Below are positions 39,130 through 48,743 of a stretch of DNA of 64,000 nt, one piece after another. Origin of the DNA: an uncultured Chloroflexus sp. (lineage in GTDB: Bacteria; Chloroflexota; Chloroflexia; Chloroflexales; Chloroflexaceae); NCBI RefSeq assembly GCF_937951745.1, contig NZ_CALFBQ010000027.1, forward strand, positions 23,305 to 87,304. The letters are read 5' to 3'. The position numbers and the translations under genes were made by a program. Under the pieces are notes generated by a model. The model had not been told where the DNA came from and ran no database searches. It saw only the letters and a list, made by a program, of their open reading frames with translations. Position 1 is the stretch's first letter. Each line of letters begins with the position of its first letter.

Positions 39130-39849
39130 CTAACCTTGCTCGGCAAGGTTGTTCAGCAACTCAGTCAACACTAGCCGGGTATGGCGCAGTGGAGTCGGAT
39201 CGGTGCGCAACCGGCGCAGATCGGCGATGGTGTCAATGTCGTACCACGGATCGATGAGTGCCGTGCGCAGGCCTAGTTGCTCGGCGATGGCGAGGGTATC
39301 ACGCAACACGGTAGGGGTGCTCATAGGTACGCCGGTGAACAAGGCCGGGGCGGGCCGGCGTAACCCTACCAAATAGTAACCGCCATCTTCCGCCGGCCCT
39401 AATACCAGATCAGCGCCGCTAGCCAGCGCCGTGACGGCCTGCGCGATATGGGCTGGCGGCAAGCTGGGACTGTCGCTGCCGATCACCAAAACTGCCGGCA
39501 CACCTTCACCCAACACAGCATTGGTCACGGCGGCCAGCCGCTCGCCAAGATCAACGCCGGTTTGCGGACGGCGAGCGATATCAGGGGCCAGTGCCGCAAA
39601 ATAATCAGCGGCCTCAGCCGGCGCATAAGCAATCAGCGGCTGCATACCGGGTACGGTGCGCAATAACTCGACCAGATCGCGTAGGAACGCGGCATAGAGC
39701 GCCGCTGCCTGCGCCGGGGTTAATGGCGGGCAAAGGCGCGTCTTGACCCGGCCCGCTTCAGGGCGGCGAGCCATCATCACGAGGACGGGAGGCGCGCTCA
39801 CGGCGCGCTGATCGTCCCTGTTCAGGTGGAACCGGCGGCGGCGGTGCAT
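39130..39849 (-). CDS. TIGR04282-type glycosyltransferase-like protein (arsenosugar-associated)
   Basis: A 239-residue protein with the nucleotide-diphospho-sugar transferase-like (DUF2064) fold: VMMARRPEAGRVKTRL, VIGSDSPSLPPAHI and GPAEDGGYYLVGLR. This family is typically encoded next to ArsS, as here, and is proposed to act in arsenosugar biosynthesis. The gene overlaps the end of arsS by 28 nt. The start is uncertain: ATG 39849, the TTG at 39858 and a GTG at 39801 just before the conserved region are all possible. Confidence 0.82.
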   Translation of the reverse strand: MHRRRRFHLNRDDQRAVSAPPVLVMMARRPEAGRVKTRLCPPLTPAQAAALYAAFLRDLVELLRTVPGMQPLIAYAPAEAADYFAALAPDIARRPQTGVDLGERLAAVTNAVLGEGVPAVLVIGSDSPSLPPAHIAQAVTALASGADLVLGPAEDGGYYLVGLRRPAPALFTGVPMSTPTVLRDTLAIAEQLGLRTALIDPWYDIDTIADLRRLRTDPTPLRHTRLVLTELLNNLAEQG

Positions 39850-40844
39850 GCGTAACAATGAGCAGCAGTGCGAATTTCGCGGTTAGCAATATCGGACAGC
39901 GTCACATCCAAAATCGTTTGCGGCAACGCTATATCAAGCATCTGGTTAAAGTCACAGTCATAAAGTCGGCCATCCCATCCGACTGAGAGCGTCGTGCGGC
40001 ACATCAAGCCAGCCACCGTCGCCGGATTGAACGACTGCACCAGCAACTGGATATAGTCGTCGAGTTGGCCGCTCTCGTGCAGGTAGGCCAGATAGCGGCT
40101 AATCGGCACATTGGTGAGCGTGTAGAGGCGGTTAAAAACAATGCCGTAGCGCTCGGCTAATTCAGAACGCCAGCGCACTTCAAGAGTCGCTTGGGGTTCG
40201 GGAAGATGGGGCCCGGTCGGATTAGCAATCAGGTTGAGCAGCAACCCACTACCGGCTTGGCCATAGCCCAACGCATTCAATTCGCGCAGAGTGGCGATTG
40301 ACAGAGCAAAGACGCCATCGCCGCGTTGGCCATCGGTGCCGGCGGGATCGGGGGCCGGCAATGAGGCGATGATCTCAACCTGCTGTTCGGCGAAAAAGCG
40401 GGGCAAGTAGCGATAGTTAGGCAATTGGGCAATTGTCAAATTGCAGCGATCGATCACGTGACACCCTAGCGCGCGCGCTCGCCGGACAATCTCGGCAAAC
40501 GCGGGATGCAGCTCCGGCGCGCCGCCGGTAATATCGAGCACCGGAATCTGCCAGCGCGCGAGCAGATCAAGACAAGCGGCGACCACATCCGGCGGCATTA
40601 TCTCGGTGCGATCGGGGCCGGCATCGACGTGGCAATGGCGGCAGGTTTGGTTACAGCGCCGCCCGACATTGATCTGCAACACTTCAACCCGCGATCCGGC
40701 GCGCAACGGCCCTACCCTATGCGCGGCCAACGTTTCCGCGAACGGCGGTGCCGGCACTGCGGCCAGCATCTGCTGCTGGGCCAGCGGATCGGCCAACGGG
40801 TGACTTTGCCGGCGTAAGGTTGGAATGAGGCGGATAGCTGCCAT
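39822..40844 (-). CDS. arsS: Radical SAM protein ArsS
   Basis: A 340-residue radical SAM enzyme of the arsenosugar-biosynthesis (TIGR04167) type. The cluster-binding CxxxCxxC is seen as CNQTCRHCH, followed by LDITGGAPELHP and VEIIASLPAPDP, and a DCDFNQMLDI segment. The C-terminal Cys motif reads CYACTAAAGST and stops, without the terminal Cys usual in this family from memory. ATG 40844 follows GAAGGA. The companion ArsM methyltransferase is not in the window. Confidence 0.87.
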   Translation of the reverse strand: MAAIRLIPTLRRQSHPLADPLAQQQMLAAVPAPPFAETLAAHRVGPLRAGSRVEVLQINVGRRCNQTCRHCHVDAGPDRTEIMPPDVVAACLDLLARWQIPVLDITGGAPELHPAFAEIVRRARALGCHVIDRCNLTIAQLPNYRYLPRFFAEQQVEIIASLPAPDPAGTDGQRGDGVFALSIATLRELNALGYGQAGSGLLLNLIANPTGPHLPEPQATLEVRWRSELAERYGIVFNRLYTLTNVPISRYLAYLHESGQLDDYIQLLVQSFNPATVAGLMCRTTLSVGWDGRLYDCDFNQMLDIALPQTILDVTLSDIANREIRTAAHCYACTAAAGST

Positions 40845-41259
40845 ACTCGTTTTCCTTCGGATATTGGTAGTATAGCACGTTGGATGATTGGTTTGGCAAC
40901 AAGTAGCTATGGGTTTGCAATAGTATGAGGTTGACTGGCGCAAAACCGGTAGCACTATGAGGAGATTGAAGAGATTGCAATAGTATGGGGTCTAACACTG
41001 GCGGGTGTGGCCCATAGCAATCTCAGGGGATAGCTGAGGAGGTTGGTTTCGCCCTCGCGGGGGATTGTTTCGCCGCCTGCGGCGGCTCGCAATGACACGA
41101 GGAGAGCGACGGCGTGCAAGGATAGACTGTAAGAGGCGGTTACCTCCGACCGATGACGGTAATCCTTGCGAGCAACGGTATTGCGCAATCCACACTCAGT
41201 AATGAAGCGGCAAGCGGTATTTGAAGATATGGCAATTGCACAATGGAACGTCGTACCCA
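40845..41259. other. 415-nt gap with short direct repeats
   Basis: No gene was found. TTGCAATAGTATGRGG occurs at 40915-40930 and 40975-40990, exactly 60 nt apart. A CTCGCAATGACAC string lies near 41089 after a GCCGCCTGCGGCGGC palindrome. Confidence 0.5.
40915..40990. repeat. 16-nt direct repeat, 60-nt period
   Basis: Two copies (40915-40930 and 40975-40990) of TTGCAATAGTATGRGG. Both lie in the upstream region of arsS; they could be regulator sites or a relic of duplication. Confidence 0.45.
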
Positions 41260-42183
41260 TCACTGGTGCAGCAATCGCGTTGATTGCATAGGATACAGGT
41301 CAGTTAGGGCCGGAATAGCACGCAAGCTTCGTTGATAGTATTGCTCATTGCGCTCGATGCCAATCGCCGGATAACCTACAGCTAATGCAGCCGCAATCGT
41401 AGAGCCAGAACTCATACATGGGTCGAGAATCACTTCTGTGCCGCGTGGAAGAGCAGCATATACTATCTGGCGCAAAAAGGATTGCGGCTTCAGACGAGGA
41501 GGATCGGCAAGCACCCGTTCACGCTGCGGCGTGCGCTCGCTCTCAATAACATTGGCAAATGGTGTGCCATCAGGATATCGACGGAGACCAACTGTTTGGC
41601 AGGCTCCGACGGTCATGCTGGGGGTAACGGCTTGCGAAATAATCCCCCCGGCTCATAACACCCACGCGGCAATGAACCGACATTGGCGAACTCTGCTTCG
41701 GCATGTTTTGGCCGATCACCGCCGCGCAACGTGCGCACCAACCGGATCATCTGGCCGCGAAATTCAAATCCGGCCTCACTCAGGGCAGTGAATACCAATT
41801 GCGCAAGTAACGAATTTGTAGCAAGAAAGAAATGGCCGCCGGGTTGTAGAAGCCTAAGCGCGAGTTGCCCCCTCGGTAAAATAGGCGACAAGGTGCCGGC
41901 AATCATCTGCGGTTATCGCGGTAAACCGAGACAGCGGTGCTCGTGTACGACCATCGAATGCAGGCGGGATGCGTCAAATCCCACCTTGACCTCGTTCTCG
42001 TTTTGCTCATTGATCGGGTTCAAATTCGCGCACCCCATACGGTGGATCGGTCACAATGGCATGAATCCGTTAGGCAGACACCGTTCGCATCCACGTAAAG
42101 CAATCAGCGTGATAGACAATTGCACTACCAATATGGGCATGCTCAATATGGTGGCTATGCTCGTACAGGTCTGAATCGATCAT
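41260..42183 (-). pseudogene. Decayed site-specific DNA methyltransferase
   Basis: Three frames together read like one amino-type DNA methyltransferase. From ATG 42183 the N-terminus runs through YHADCFTWMRTV, meets TAA, then continues with IHAIVTDPPYGVREFEPDQ, the catalytic DPPY motif, followed by two TGA stops. A shift near 41906 gives ALRLLQPGGHFFLATN, and a second shift at 41613-41616 gives VILDPCMSSGSTIAAAL (the SAM-binding FxGxG-like motif) and AIGIERNEQYY. At least three stops and two frame changes are present, so it is clearly dead. The order DPPY then SAM motif suggests the beta class. It shows that DNA methylation systems have been lost here before. Confidence 0.85.
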
Positions 42184-42364
42184 CGCCGGCAGCTCCGGTA
42201 GGCACGCGCTATGGATAATGCTCTAGCTATAAAGACAGAACATTTGTTTGTCAACTCGACTGAAATACAGTTTGCTTCAGGCATTGCACAGACATCAGCA
42301 ATCAACCACGCTAACCATTGCTCGTGGTGTGTGATATGAAAGAGGCACACGCTCAGTCCCCTCT

Positions 42365-44275
42365 TCACCCTGTGCCACGCACAAAAATATTCGGCCATGG
42401 GCGGAAGCGAGTAAAGAAGAGTTCTCGCCGTTCTTGGCCGCTAGCATCGATGACGATACGATAGATCGAGATATCGCGTCCGTTACGGGCAACGTCAGTT
42501 TGGCGCAACGTGCCGCGCGGCAAGGAGGGGTCATCAACATAGACCGGCTGGCTCGGCGCGCGCACTTCGTTGGCGATAATCGGCCCTTCGAGACGCACCT
42601 CGCGGTTGGGGCGGGTACCGTACAGTTGCACCACCAACACCTGCGCCTGTTCATCGATGCTAGTTTGCATTAATAACCAATAGCCGGTGTCATTGACGAA
42701 TTTCAAGTCTTGTATGCCGGTGAAGATAGCGGCGTCTAGCCCTTGGCCATCGCCGTTGGGGCCAAGGCCAAACCGGTCGTACCAACTGATGTAGAACGAG
42801 TGAGCGTGCCGTTCGGTGATCGGCAAGCCAGCCCAGAAGGCGGCGCGGAAGACGGTGGTGCTGACTTGGCAGACGCCACCACCCCATTCGAGTTGGGTGC
42901 GGTTGCCGATAATGGCGTACCCCTCAACAAAGCCATTTTCAGCGTTCACCTCACCCAATTGGCGGTTGAACGAGAACTCTTCGCCGGGAGCGATGAGGAC
43001 GCCGTTCATGCGGGCAGCACCGGCGCGAATGTTGGTGATGCGGTACGGCGCTGAGCCAACAAAGCTGCTGCGCCCTTCGGCAACCAATTCGACGATGCCA
43101 AGGTTATCGAGGTTGGCAGCCGTGATCTGAGGATCGATCCGGTCAACCGGCAAGACGAGCGTGCGGGTGATCGGTGAAGGTTGCATCAGCAGCTCACCGA
43201 GAGCAGTAACGGCCTCGGCCTGCCGCAAACGGCGACCCGGCTGGCCCTCAGCGACGATCCGTACCCGGCCATCACTGAAGCGCAGGCGTGGTTCGGCGGT
43301 GCCGGTATCAATGCTCTGCGCCAAACCCTCGACAGCGCGAGCAAGCCGATCAGGATCGGGTTGAATAACGAACTGGCCGTCAACTGGCTTCACCTGCAAC
43401 AGCTCGGCCAAGCGCTCAGGCGACCACACGATCCGCTGATCTTCGACAACTAGCTCGATCGGGCTGCGCAGTAACTGCACCGCCAGCTGTTGGGCCACCA
43501 CTAGATCGGTATCGTCGATCAGCGGGGCAAGCTGGCGCGTGCGAATTGGCACTATCTGCGGGCGAAGTTGTTGGACGGCGAGCAACACATCGTTGGCGGT
43601 GGCATCGATCAATAGTTGCGTACCGGGCTGACTAGGCTGACCGATTACACGAGCATCGGCCAGACTAAGCACAGCGTCGGTCGGTGCCTGCTCGATCTGC
43701 GACGCAATGCCGAGCAAGTAATGCTGGGTTTGGCTCAGATCAACCGCTAACCGTGGCCGCAGATCAATCCCTTCGCGCCAGAGCAACCACAGATCGCGAA
43801 CGCGCGTGAAGGGGTCGCCGCTGCGGCCCAAGGCGAAGGCATCATTCACCAATCGCTCGATGGCAAATGTTACCCCCAACTCGGTAAGCGTTGGCTGCCA
43901 GACTCGATCGCGGAAAGTAAGCGTCACCGGTTGTTGTTCAAAGGTGCGATAGCGCTGACGCAACTCGATCATCAGATCAGCCCGGCTACGCCCGCCGAGC
44001 GGCTCGCCGTTGAGCGACACGCCGGGCAAGATGGTATTGGGATAGGCCAGATCAACCGCATAGACTGCACCCACTGGCGCAGCTACCAACAAGAACAAGA
44101 CAAACGCCAGCCACACCCATGCCGGCGCGCGCTGTCGCCGTCGGCGCAGAGGGCGGCGCGGTCGCGGCCGTTGCGGCTCTTCGGGCGGCGGTTCGTCTCT
44201 GGGCAGCAACTCACGTTGCGCTACCCGCCGGCGGTAGATCGGGCCGTATTCTTGATAGTAGCGATTACTAGGCAT
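42365..44275 (-). CDS. VanW family protein with peptidoglycan-binding-like domain
   Basis: A 636-residue protein with an Arg/Pro-rich cytoplasmic N-terminus, one membrane helix (about 52-74), an extracellular region with two PG_binding_4-like stretches (GVSLNGEPLGGRSRADLMIELRQRY; GEPLLG-type repeats), and a VanW domain near 440-560 (GGVCQVSTTVFRAAFWAGLPI, ERHAHSFYISWYD). VanW proteins are linked to vancomycin resistance loci and cell-wall metabolism, but their reaction is unknown. It is transcribed away from the tRNA-Lys gene just upstream. Confidence 0.9.
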   Translation of the reverse strand: MPSNRYYQEYGPIYRRRVAQRELLPRDEPPPEEPQRPRPRRPLRRRRQRAPAWVWLAFVLFLLVAAPVGAVYAVDLAYPNTILPGVSLNGEPLGGRSRADLMIELRQRYRTFEQQPVTLTFRDRVWQPTLTELGVTFAIERLVNDAFALGRSGDPFTRVRDLWLLWREGIDLRPRLAVDLSQTQHYLLGIASQIEQAPTDAVLSLADARVIGQPSQPGTQLLIDATANDVLLAVQQLRPQIVPIRTRQLAPLIDDTDLVVAQQLAVQLLRSPIELVVEDQRIVWSPERLAELLQVKPVDGQFVIQPDPDRLARAVEGLAQSIDTGTAEPRLRFSDGRVRIVAEGQPGRRLRQAEAVTALGELLMQPSPITRTLVLPVDRIDPQITAANLDNLGIVELVAEGRSSFVGSAPYRITNIRAGAARMNGVLIAPGEEFSFNRQLGEVNAENGFVEGYAIIGNRTQLEWGGGVCQVSTTVFRAAFWAGLPITERHAHSFYISWYDRFGLGPNGDGQGLDAAIFTGIQDLKFVNDTGYWLLMQTSIDEQAQVLVVQLYGTRPNREVRLEGPIIANEVRAPSQPVYVDDPSLPRGTLRQTDVARNGRDISIYRIVIDASGQERRELFFTRFRPWPNIFVRGTG

Positions 44276-44339
44276 AGCGATGCAGCGAACCTGTCATAGA
44301 CCCTTTCGCATTGTACAAAACCTCGCCGGTTACGACAAG

Positions 44340-44368
44340 TTGACAATTTGGGCAGGTTGTTGTATATT
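44340..44368 (+). promoter_or_regulatory. Promoter of tRNA-Lys
   Basis: A consensus-like sigma-70 promoter: TTGACA at 44340-44345, a 17-nt spacer, TATATT at 44363-44368, with the tRNA beginning 7 nt later at about the expected start site. Confidence 0.85.
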
Positions 44369-44374
44369 CTCAGC

Positions 44375-44450
44375 GGGCCTCTAGCTCAATTGGCAGAGCA
44401 GTTGACTCTTAATCAATCGGTTGTGGGTTCGAGTCCCACGGGGCCCACCA
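44375..44450 (+). tRNA. tRNA-Lys (anticodon CTT)
   Basis: A 76-nt tRNA including an encoded CCA end. The acceptor stem GGGCCTC pairs with GGGGCCC (one G-T). The D arm is TAGCTCAATTGGCAGAGCA, the anticodon stem GTTGA / TCAAT holds loop CTCTTAA with anticodon CTT, and the T arm is GTGGGTTCGAGTCCCAC. It reads AAG lysine codons. A promoter precedes it and a terminator follows. Confidence 0.95.
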
Positions 44451-44455
44451 CTACT

Positions 44456-44483
44456 ACACCGGCTAATGCCGGTGTTTTTGTTT
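44456..44483 (+). terminator. Rho-independent terminator of tRNA-Lys
   Basis: A perfect 8-bp stem (ACACCGGC / GCCGGTGT) with loop TAAT and a following TTTTGTTT run, 5 nt past the CCA end. Confidence 0.88.
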
Positions 44484-44490
44484 GGCCCAC

Positions 44491-46056
44491 CTACCGTCGC
44501 TCTAGCCACCTTACCGCAGCCGCGAACAGTGGGTCGTCGGGCGCTAACAGTGCAGCCCGACGTATATCGTCGCCAAACGCCGGATCGGTCGGATCAGCGA
44601 GAAATCGACCCCATGCTCTGACGAAATGGATTTCGGCCCGATCGGGCATAACGGCTAACGCTCGTTCAGAGGAATCAAGTAAATACATACTCAATTCCAT
44701 CTCCCATCCCTCGGCCACGGTACCGACGATCAGCGGCGACTCGGTGCGAAAGATCGCATCTGGCGAATAAGCACGCATCTGGGCAACCGCGCCGGCGTAA
44801 TCACCATAAAAGACGTGATTAAGCAGCGGATAGGCGCTGGTCGCAACAGCCTCGCGCTGGGCATCGTGGATCATCTGAATGAGCAGTTGATTCCAGTGCA
44901 ATGAACCGGCCGTGGTAGGTGGATCGGCGTCACCAGCCTGTACCACTGCCGCGTTGATCGCTGCCAGCGCATCGGGCCACAGATCGGCCTGCGCAAAGGT
45001 GACCGCCTGCCGATTGAGGTCGGCAAACGGCGCAGCTTGATCGGCAGTGGTCAGGTGGCTGATTGCAACCTCACCGAGTGATGTACCCTGCCATGTATAG
45101 ACTTGATACGAAGGATAGTACACGCCGCAGGCGTAGCAGAAAATGTACGGCTCTGAGCGGTCAAGCACCACCTCGTTCAAACCATCGCCGTTTAGGTCTT
45201 CGACGTGGCCAACGCCGGGGTGAGACGAAAACGCAACCACGGCAAGCTGTAGGGTATCACCGTCGAACCGAAACAGGTGATAACTGCCGCTATGCGCACC
45301 TAATCCGCCTTCGATTTGAAGCCAAATCTGACCGGGAGCAATCTTAACTTGTTGCACATCGCCGATATAATCCGGTTCGGCATCGGCCGTACTTAGGGCT
45401 ACTCGATCAAGTTCTTGCCACCGACCGGCTTGGTTAGCGTAGATCGCAACCACATGCGACGGTACCGGATTAAGGTCAACATTGCGCATCCCGGTGCTAT
45501 ACACCACCCAAAGCTGGCGACCATCAGTGGTCTGCAAGGGCTGGGCGGCTATCGTATCGAAGGCATTGGCCGGCAACGATGCTTGCATGGCGGCAAACAC
45601 CTCGCTCAGCGGGGTGATGGTAGGTTCGGTTGCAGTTGTCGTTGGTGGAAGATCGTACCGCTCGCCGGGTCGGCATTCGCCACGGTAGAAAGCCCATTCT
45701 TCGCAGCGTGTACCGTCAGGAAAGTTACAGAATCCGATCTGGTCACCGTTGGCAGTAGCTTCAATTTCAAGCCGGCCACCCTGTACGATGCAGTAGGTTG
45801 AGGCAGGATTGTCGAGTCCTACAATAGAAGCTGAGGGTGACGTTGGGGTTGGCTGGGTAATGGGAATAGTTGGTTGGCTCTGCCCGTCTGAACTCCCGCT
45901 AGCGTTGGTGGATTGCCTTGGTGTTGGCTTAGTGGTGGGTGAGCTAGAGGATTCTGGCGAAGACTGGCCGCACCCGGCAATGAGGAGACCTAATACCAAC
46001 ACAACGACGAAGCTCCAGTGGCTGCGCCCCTGACCCAAACGAACAAGGGTGAACAT
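44491..46056 (-). CDS. Large secreted lipoprotein, function unknown
   Basis: A 521-residue protein with a lipoprotein signal (LGLLIAGC), a Ser/Thr/Pro-rich linker, and a central region with VEDLNGDGLNEVVLD, an FG-GAP-like calcium-loop repeat. A helical C-terminal part follows (ALAAINAAVVQAGDAD; ALAVMPDRAEIHFVRAWGRF), like tetratricopeptide helices. ATG 46056 follows AAGGA. It is divergent from the metallopeptidase-like lipoprotein at 46434, with a repeat-containing region between them. No enzyme motif was recognised. Confidence 0.78.
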   Translation of the reverse strand: MFTLVRLGQGRSHWSFVVVLVLGLLIAGCGQSSPESSSSPTTKPTPRQSTNASGSSDGQSQPTIPITQPTPTSPSASIVGLDNPASTYCIVQGGRLEIEATANGDQIGFCNFPDGTRCEEWAFYRGECRPGERYDLPPTTTATEPTITPLSEVFAAMQASLPANAFDTIAAQPLQTTDGRQLWVVYSTGMRNVDLNPVPSHVVAIYANQAGRWQELDRVALSTADAEPDYIGDVQQVKIAPGQIWLQIEGGLGAHSGSYHLFRFDGDTLQLAVVAFSSHPGVGHVEDLNGDGLNEVVLDRSEPYIFCYACGVYYPSYQVYTWQGTSLGEVAISHLTTADQAAPFADLNRQAVTFAQADLWPDALAAINAAVVQAGDADPPTTAGSLHWNQLLIQMIHDAQREAVATSAYPLLNHVFYGDYAGAVAQMRAYSPDAIFRTESPLIVGTVAEGWEMELSMYLLDSSERALAVMPDRAEIHFVRAWGRFLADPTDPAFGDDIRRAALLAPDDPLFAAAVRWLERR

Positions 46057-46433
46057 CGTAAATCCTTACGCTGAGCAACGGTTGTACGACAAACAGCGAC
46101 GTGCCGACTACATTGGCGCCGGTAATTCCGCTGTGTAGGGTTCAGCGAGTGAGGCAGAGGGCATAACGTTCGCTACTCGCTATTATAACGCAAGGAATAA
46201 GGTTGAACATTTAAAATCTCAAAATTGGTCAAAACATCTTGATCATCCACCTGAGAAGTGATATATTCGTAGTGCTATTTCCAAGTAAGAACATTTATAA
46301 AATCTCAAACTCAATCCCTCCTCTACCGATTCCGCTTCATCTCCGCTTGTAAAGCCATCGCTCACCACCTAAATTATCCCCGTCCAACCTCGCATCGTCG
46401 CCACCGTCAACTTCCAACCCCACAGGAGGTTCT
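46057..46433. other. 377-nt divergent AT-rich region
   Basis: An AT-rich stretch between two divergent lipoprotein genes. It contains AACATTT..AAAATCTCAAA twice (46206-46223 and 46290-46309), 84 nt apart. No gene was found. Confidence 0.5.
46206..46309. promoter_or_regulatory. AACATTT(TA)AAAATCTCAAA direct repeat in a divergent promoter region
   Basis: Two copies that differ by a 2-nt insertion. The location between divergent lipoprotein genes makes them candidate binding sites for a shared regulator, but the evidence is the repeat alone. Confidence 0.4.
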
Positions 46434-48674
46434 ATGACACAGCTCCAATTCAAAACTTCGTGGCTCCTGCTGCCACTGCTGATCACGTTCTTGCTAGCCG
46501 GCTGCGCCACACCGCCACCCCTCGTTGAACCACCATCTATCACTCCCGCTCCCCAAGTCAACCAATCTACCGACAATCCAACGCGACCGCCGACCGTCAG
46601 CGCAGCAGCCACACCAACTCGCTCAGCGCCAAACAACTTCGCCGCCGCTCGCGGCGACTATCTGATCAATCAGCGTACACGCAACCCAAAGATCGACTTT
46701 GACGCGATTATCTACCGCGTGTCCCTGACCGAGAGCGCACTGGTGGTTCGGTTTGGCATGCAGAACATGAGCAACGACTCGCGTTACCTTTCTGCCAGCT
46801 TCAAGAGCACCGAACTCCGCCTTGTTGATAGTGCCGGGAATGAGTATCGTCCTTTAGCAGTCAGTGACAACATCGAACGGTTCAGTCTCAAGGATGGGTA
46901 TTTGCCCGGCCAAGCCAACATTGGTGAAGTAACGTTCCCGCTGCCAACCGCAGGTGGGCCATTTGAGCTGCACGTACCCACGTTTGAGCCCCTGATCTTC
47001 ACGCTCGATCAGCGAGTTACACCAAATACGCTCAACGTACCTAGCGGTGAATACCCGCTCGATGTGGTATTGTACAGCAGCCAATCTGCATTAAGTCGGC
47101 TCGATTTACGCCTTGAGCGCGTCACCGTGACTGCCGATGAAATCAGCTTCGCGATCGCGTTCGTTAATACCGGCCGGCGACCGATCGGTCTTGGCAGCGG
47201 CCTCAGCGGCAACGATAGTCGGGTATTCGATGCTGAAGGGGTAGTGTATGCACCTCTGCGGATGAGTGAGCAGTTTCGTACTGCCATTATCCCATCTGAT
47301 GGCTTGCTGCCGGGAAAAAGTTACCGTGGCGAGATCGTCTTCCCACGGCCGCAGGATATCGATCAACTCCGCTTTTTCTACCCATTCTACAGCGCAGCCA
47401 CGCTTTCCTTTAACGAGCAAGGGTTCGTTCGGGCGACGGTCACCTCAGCGAGCGGCGGCCCACCACCGCCAACTACGACGCCAACCAGTGCAGAATTGGC
47501 ACTGCAAACTCTCGAAGCGGTGTTGAACCGGCAAGCGCAGGCGCTGATGACAAGCGATCTGGCCGGCTACCTTAGCACCTTTGCCCCAGAATTACAGCCA
47601 GAGCAAGAGCGCATCTTTCAGCGAAGCCAGCAACTACCCATCGCAGAGTACCGACTTGTTTTGTCCCCTAACACAATCCTGCTAGAATCAGCGTGGGAGC
47701 GTGGTACCCAAGATAGAATGACGGTCTGGCTATCTTACCACTGGCGCGGCATGCCGGACAATGTTTTTCAGCATGAGCTGCGTTACTGGTTCACCAAACA
47801 AGCAGACCGTTGGATCGTCAGCCGGTATGAGCTTGATCAACCATCGCTCTTCTGGTGGACTGATGATGTACAGCTCAGCGAGACCGATCACTTTCTCATC
47901 ATCCATCGTCCGGCAATGGCCGATCAGATTGATGAGATCGCGGCTGAATGTGAACAGGTGTACACCGAGTTGCAAGCTGCCGGTTTTTCTCTTGATCAGA
48001 AATACATCATCTTCGTCCCCATTGATCAAGAGGACTTCCGCGCCCAAACTGGGCAGGGTGCGCGTACCCTTGGTGTTGCCTACTGGAGCTACAATCTCAC
48101 CGACGAGTATATTCAGTCACAGGGCCGGGCGTTTTACCTCAATGGCGCAAGCTTAACCGAGTACGCTAACGTTGACAATTCGTTTGGCCGGAAAGCAACG
48201 ATTAAGCATGAAATGGTACATTTGGTGCTCGCCCGCGAGACCATGCCGTTCACGCCGGTTTGGTTGATTGAGGGCACGGCTATGTACTTTGCCGACCAAT
48301 ACCGGCCTGAGCTACGCCGATATCTTATTCAGGAAGGCCAACCAGACCAGATCGATCTCACAAAACTCACCGCTGCCGATCAACTTGGTCAGTTCGATAT
48401 GCTTGGTAAGAGCGTCGGGCCAGAATATCTCTTTTCTGCTGAAACAGTCCAGTATCTGATCGACACCTACGGGATCAAGCGGTTTTGGGAGTTCTATCGC
48501 TCGTTTACCACAATACCGACCGAACGTCTCCAGCAGGCGATTCCCCTTTTCACCGTGTTGGGTAGCGGGTTAGGGCCTTTCCGCAACGAGGTTACTCCCG
48601 AAATGCTCAATGCGGTGTACGGGTTGAGTTTGGTTGAACTAGAGGCCGCCGTGAAAGCAAATCTACAGCAGTAA
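46434..48674 (+). CDS. Secreted lipoprotein with MA-like zinc metallopeptidase domain
   Basis: A 746-residue protein. It has a lipoprotein signal (TFLLAGC), a Thr/Pro linker, and two beta-rich N-terminal repeats (IIYRVSLTESALVVRFGMQNM and DLRLERVTVTADEISFAIAFVN). A mid-region DUF4440-like or NTF2-like stretch lies near residue 360 (LEAVLNRQAQALMTSDLAGYL). The C-terminal peptidase MA-like domain has the zinc motif HEMVH (about residue 593) and WLIEGTAMYFAD. Ribosome binding site GGAGG lies 4 nt upstream. The peptidase probably acts outside the cell; substrates unknown. Confidence 0.83.
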   Translation: MTQLQFKTSWLLLPLLITFLLAGCATPPPLVEPPSITPAPQVNQSTDNPTRPPTVSAAATPTRSAPNNFAAARGDYLINQRTRNPKIDFDAIIYRVSLTESALVVRFGMQNMSNDSRYLSASFKSTELRLVDSAGNEYRPLAVSDNIERFSLKDGYLPGQANIGEVTFPLPTAGGPFELHVPTFEPLIFTLDQRVTPNTLNVPSGEYPLDVVLYSSQSALSRLDLRLERVTVTADEISFAIAFVNTGRRPIGLGSGLSGNDSRVFDAEGVVYAPLRMSEQFRTAIIPSDGLLPGKSYRGEIVFPRPQDIDQLRFFYPFYSAATLSFNEQGFVRATVTSASGGPPPPTTTPTSAELALQTLEAVLNRQAQALMTSDLAGYLSTFAPELQPEQERIFQRSQQLPIAEYRLVLSPNTILLESAWERGTQDRMTVWLSYHWRGMPDNVFQHELRYWFTKQADRWIVSRYELDQPSLFWWTDDVQLSETDHFLIIHRPAMADQIDEIAAECEQVYTELQAAGFSLDQKYIIFVPIDQEDFRAQTGQGARTLGVAYWSYNLTDEYIQSQGRAFYLNGASLTEYANVDNSFGRKATIKHEMVHLVLARETMPFTPVWLIEGTAMYFADQYRPELRRYLIQEGQPDQIDLTKLTAADQLGQFDMLGKSVGPEYLFSAETVQYLIDTYGIKRFWEFYRSFTTIPTERLQQAIPLFTVLGSGLGPFRNEVTPEMLNAVYGLSLVELEAAVKANLQQ

Positions 48675-48686
48675 CATCGGATCGGC

Positions 48687-48727
48687 TATAATACCCCCAA
48701 TTTGACGCCAGCAGACTGTCGGCGTCA
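48687..48727 (+). promoter_or_regulatory. Possible promoter and leader hairpin before the RNA methyltransferase
   Basis: TATAAT at 48687-48692 has only a weak -35 match (TACAGC) 17 nt upstream. The leader then has a 7-bp hairpin (TGACGCC / GGCGTCA, 48703-48727) just before the start. Low support. Confidence 0.3.
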
Positions 48728-48743
48728 TTGGTAGCGGGAAGGT

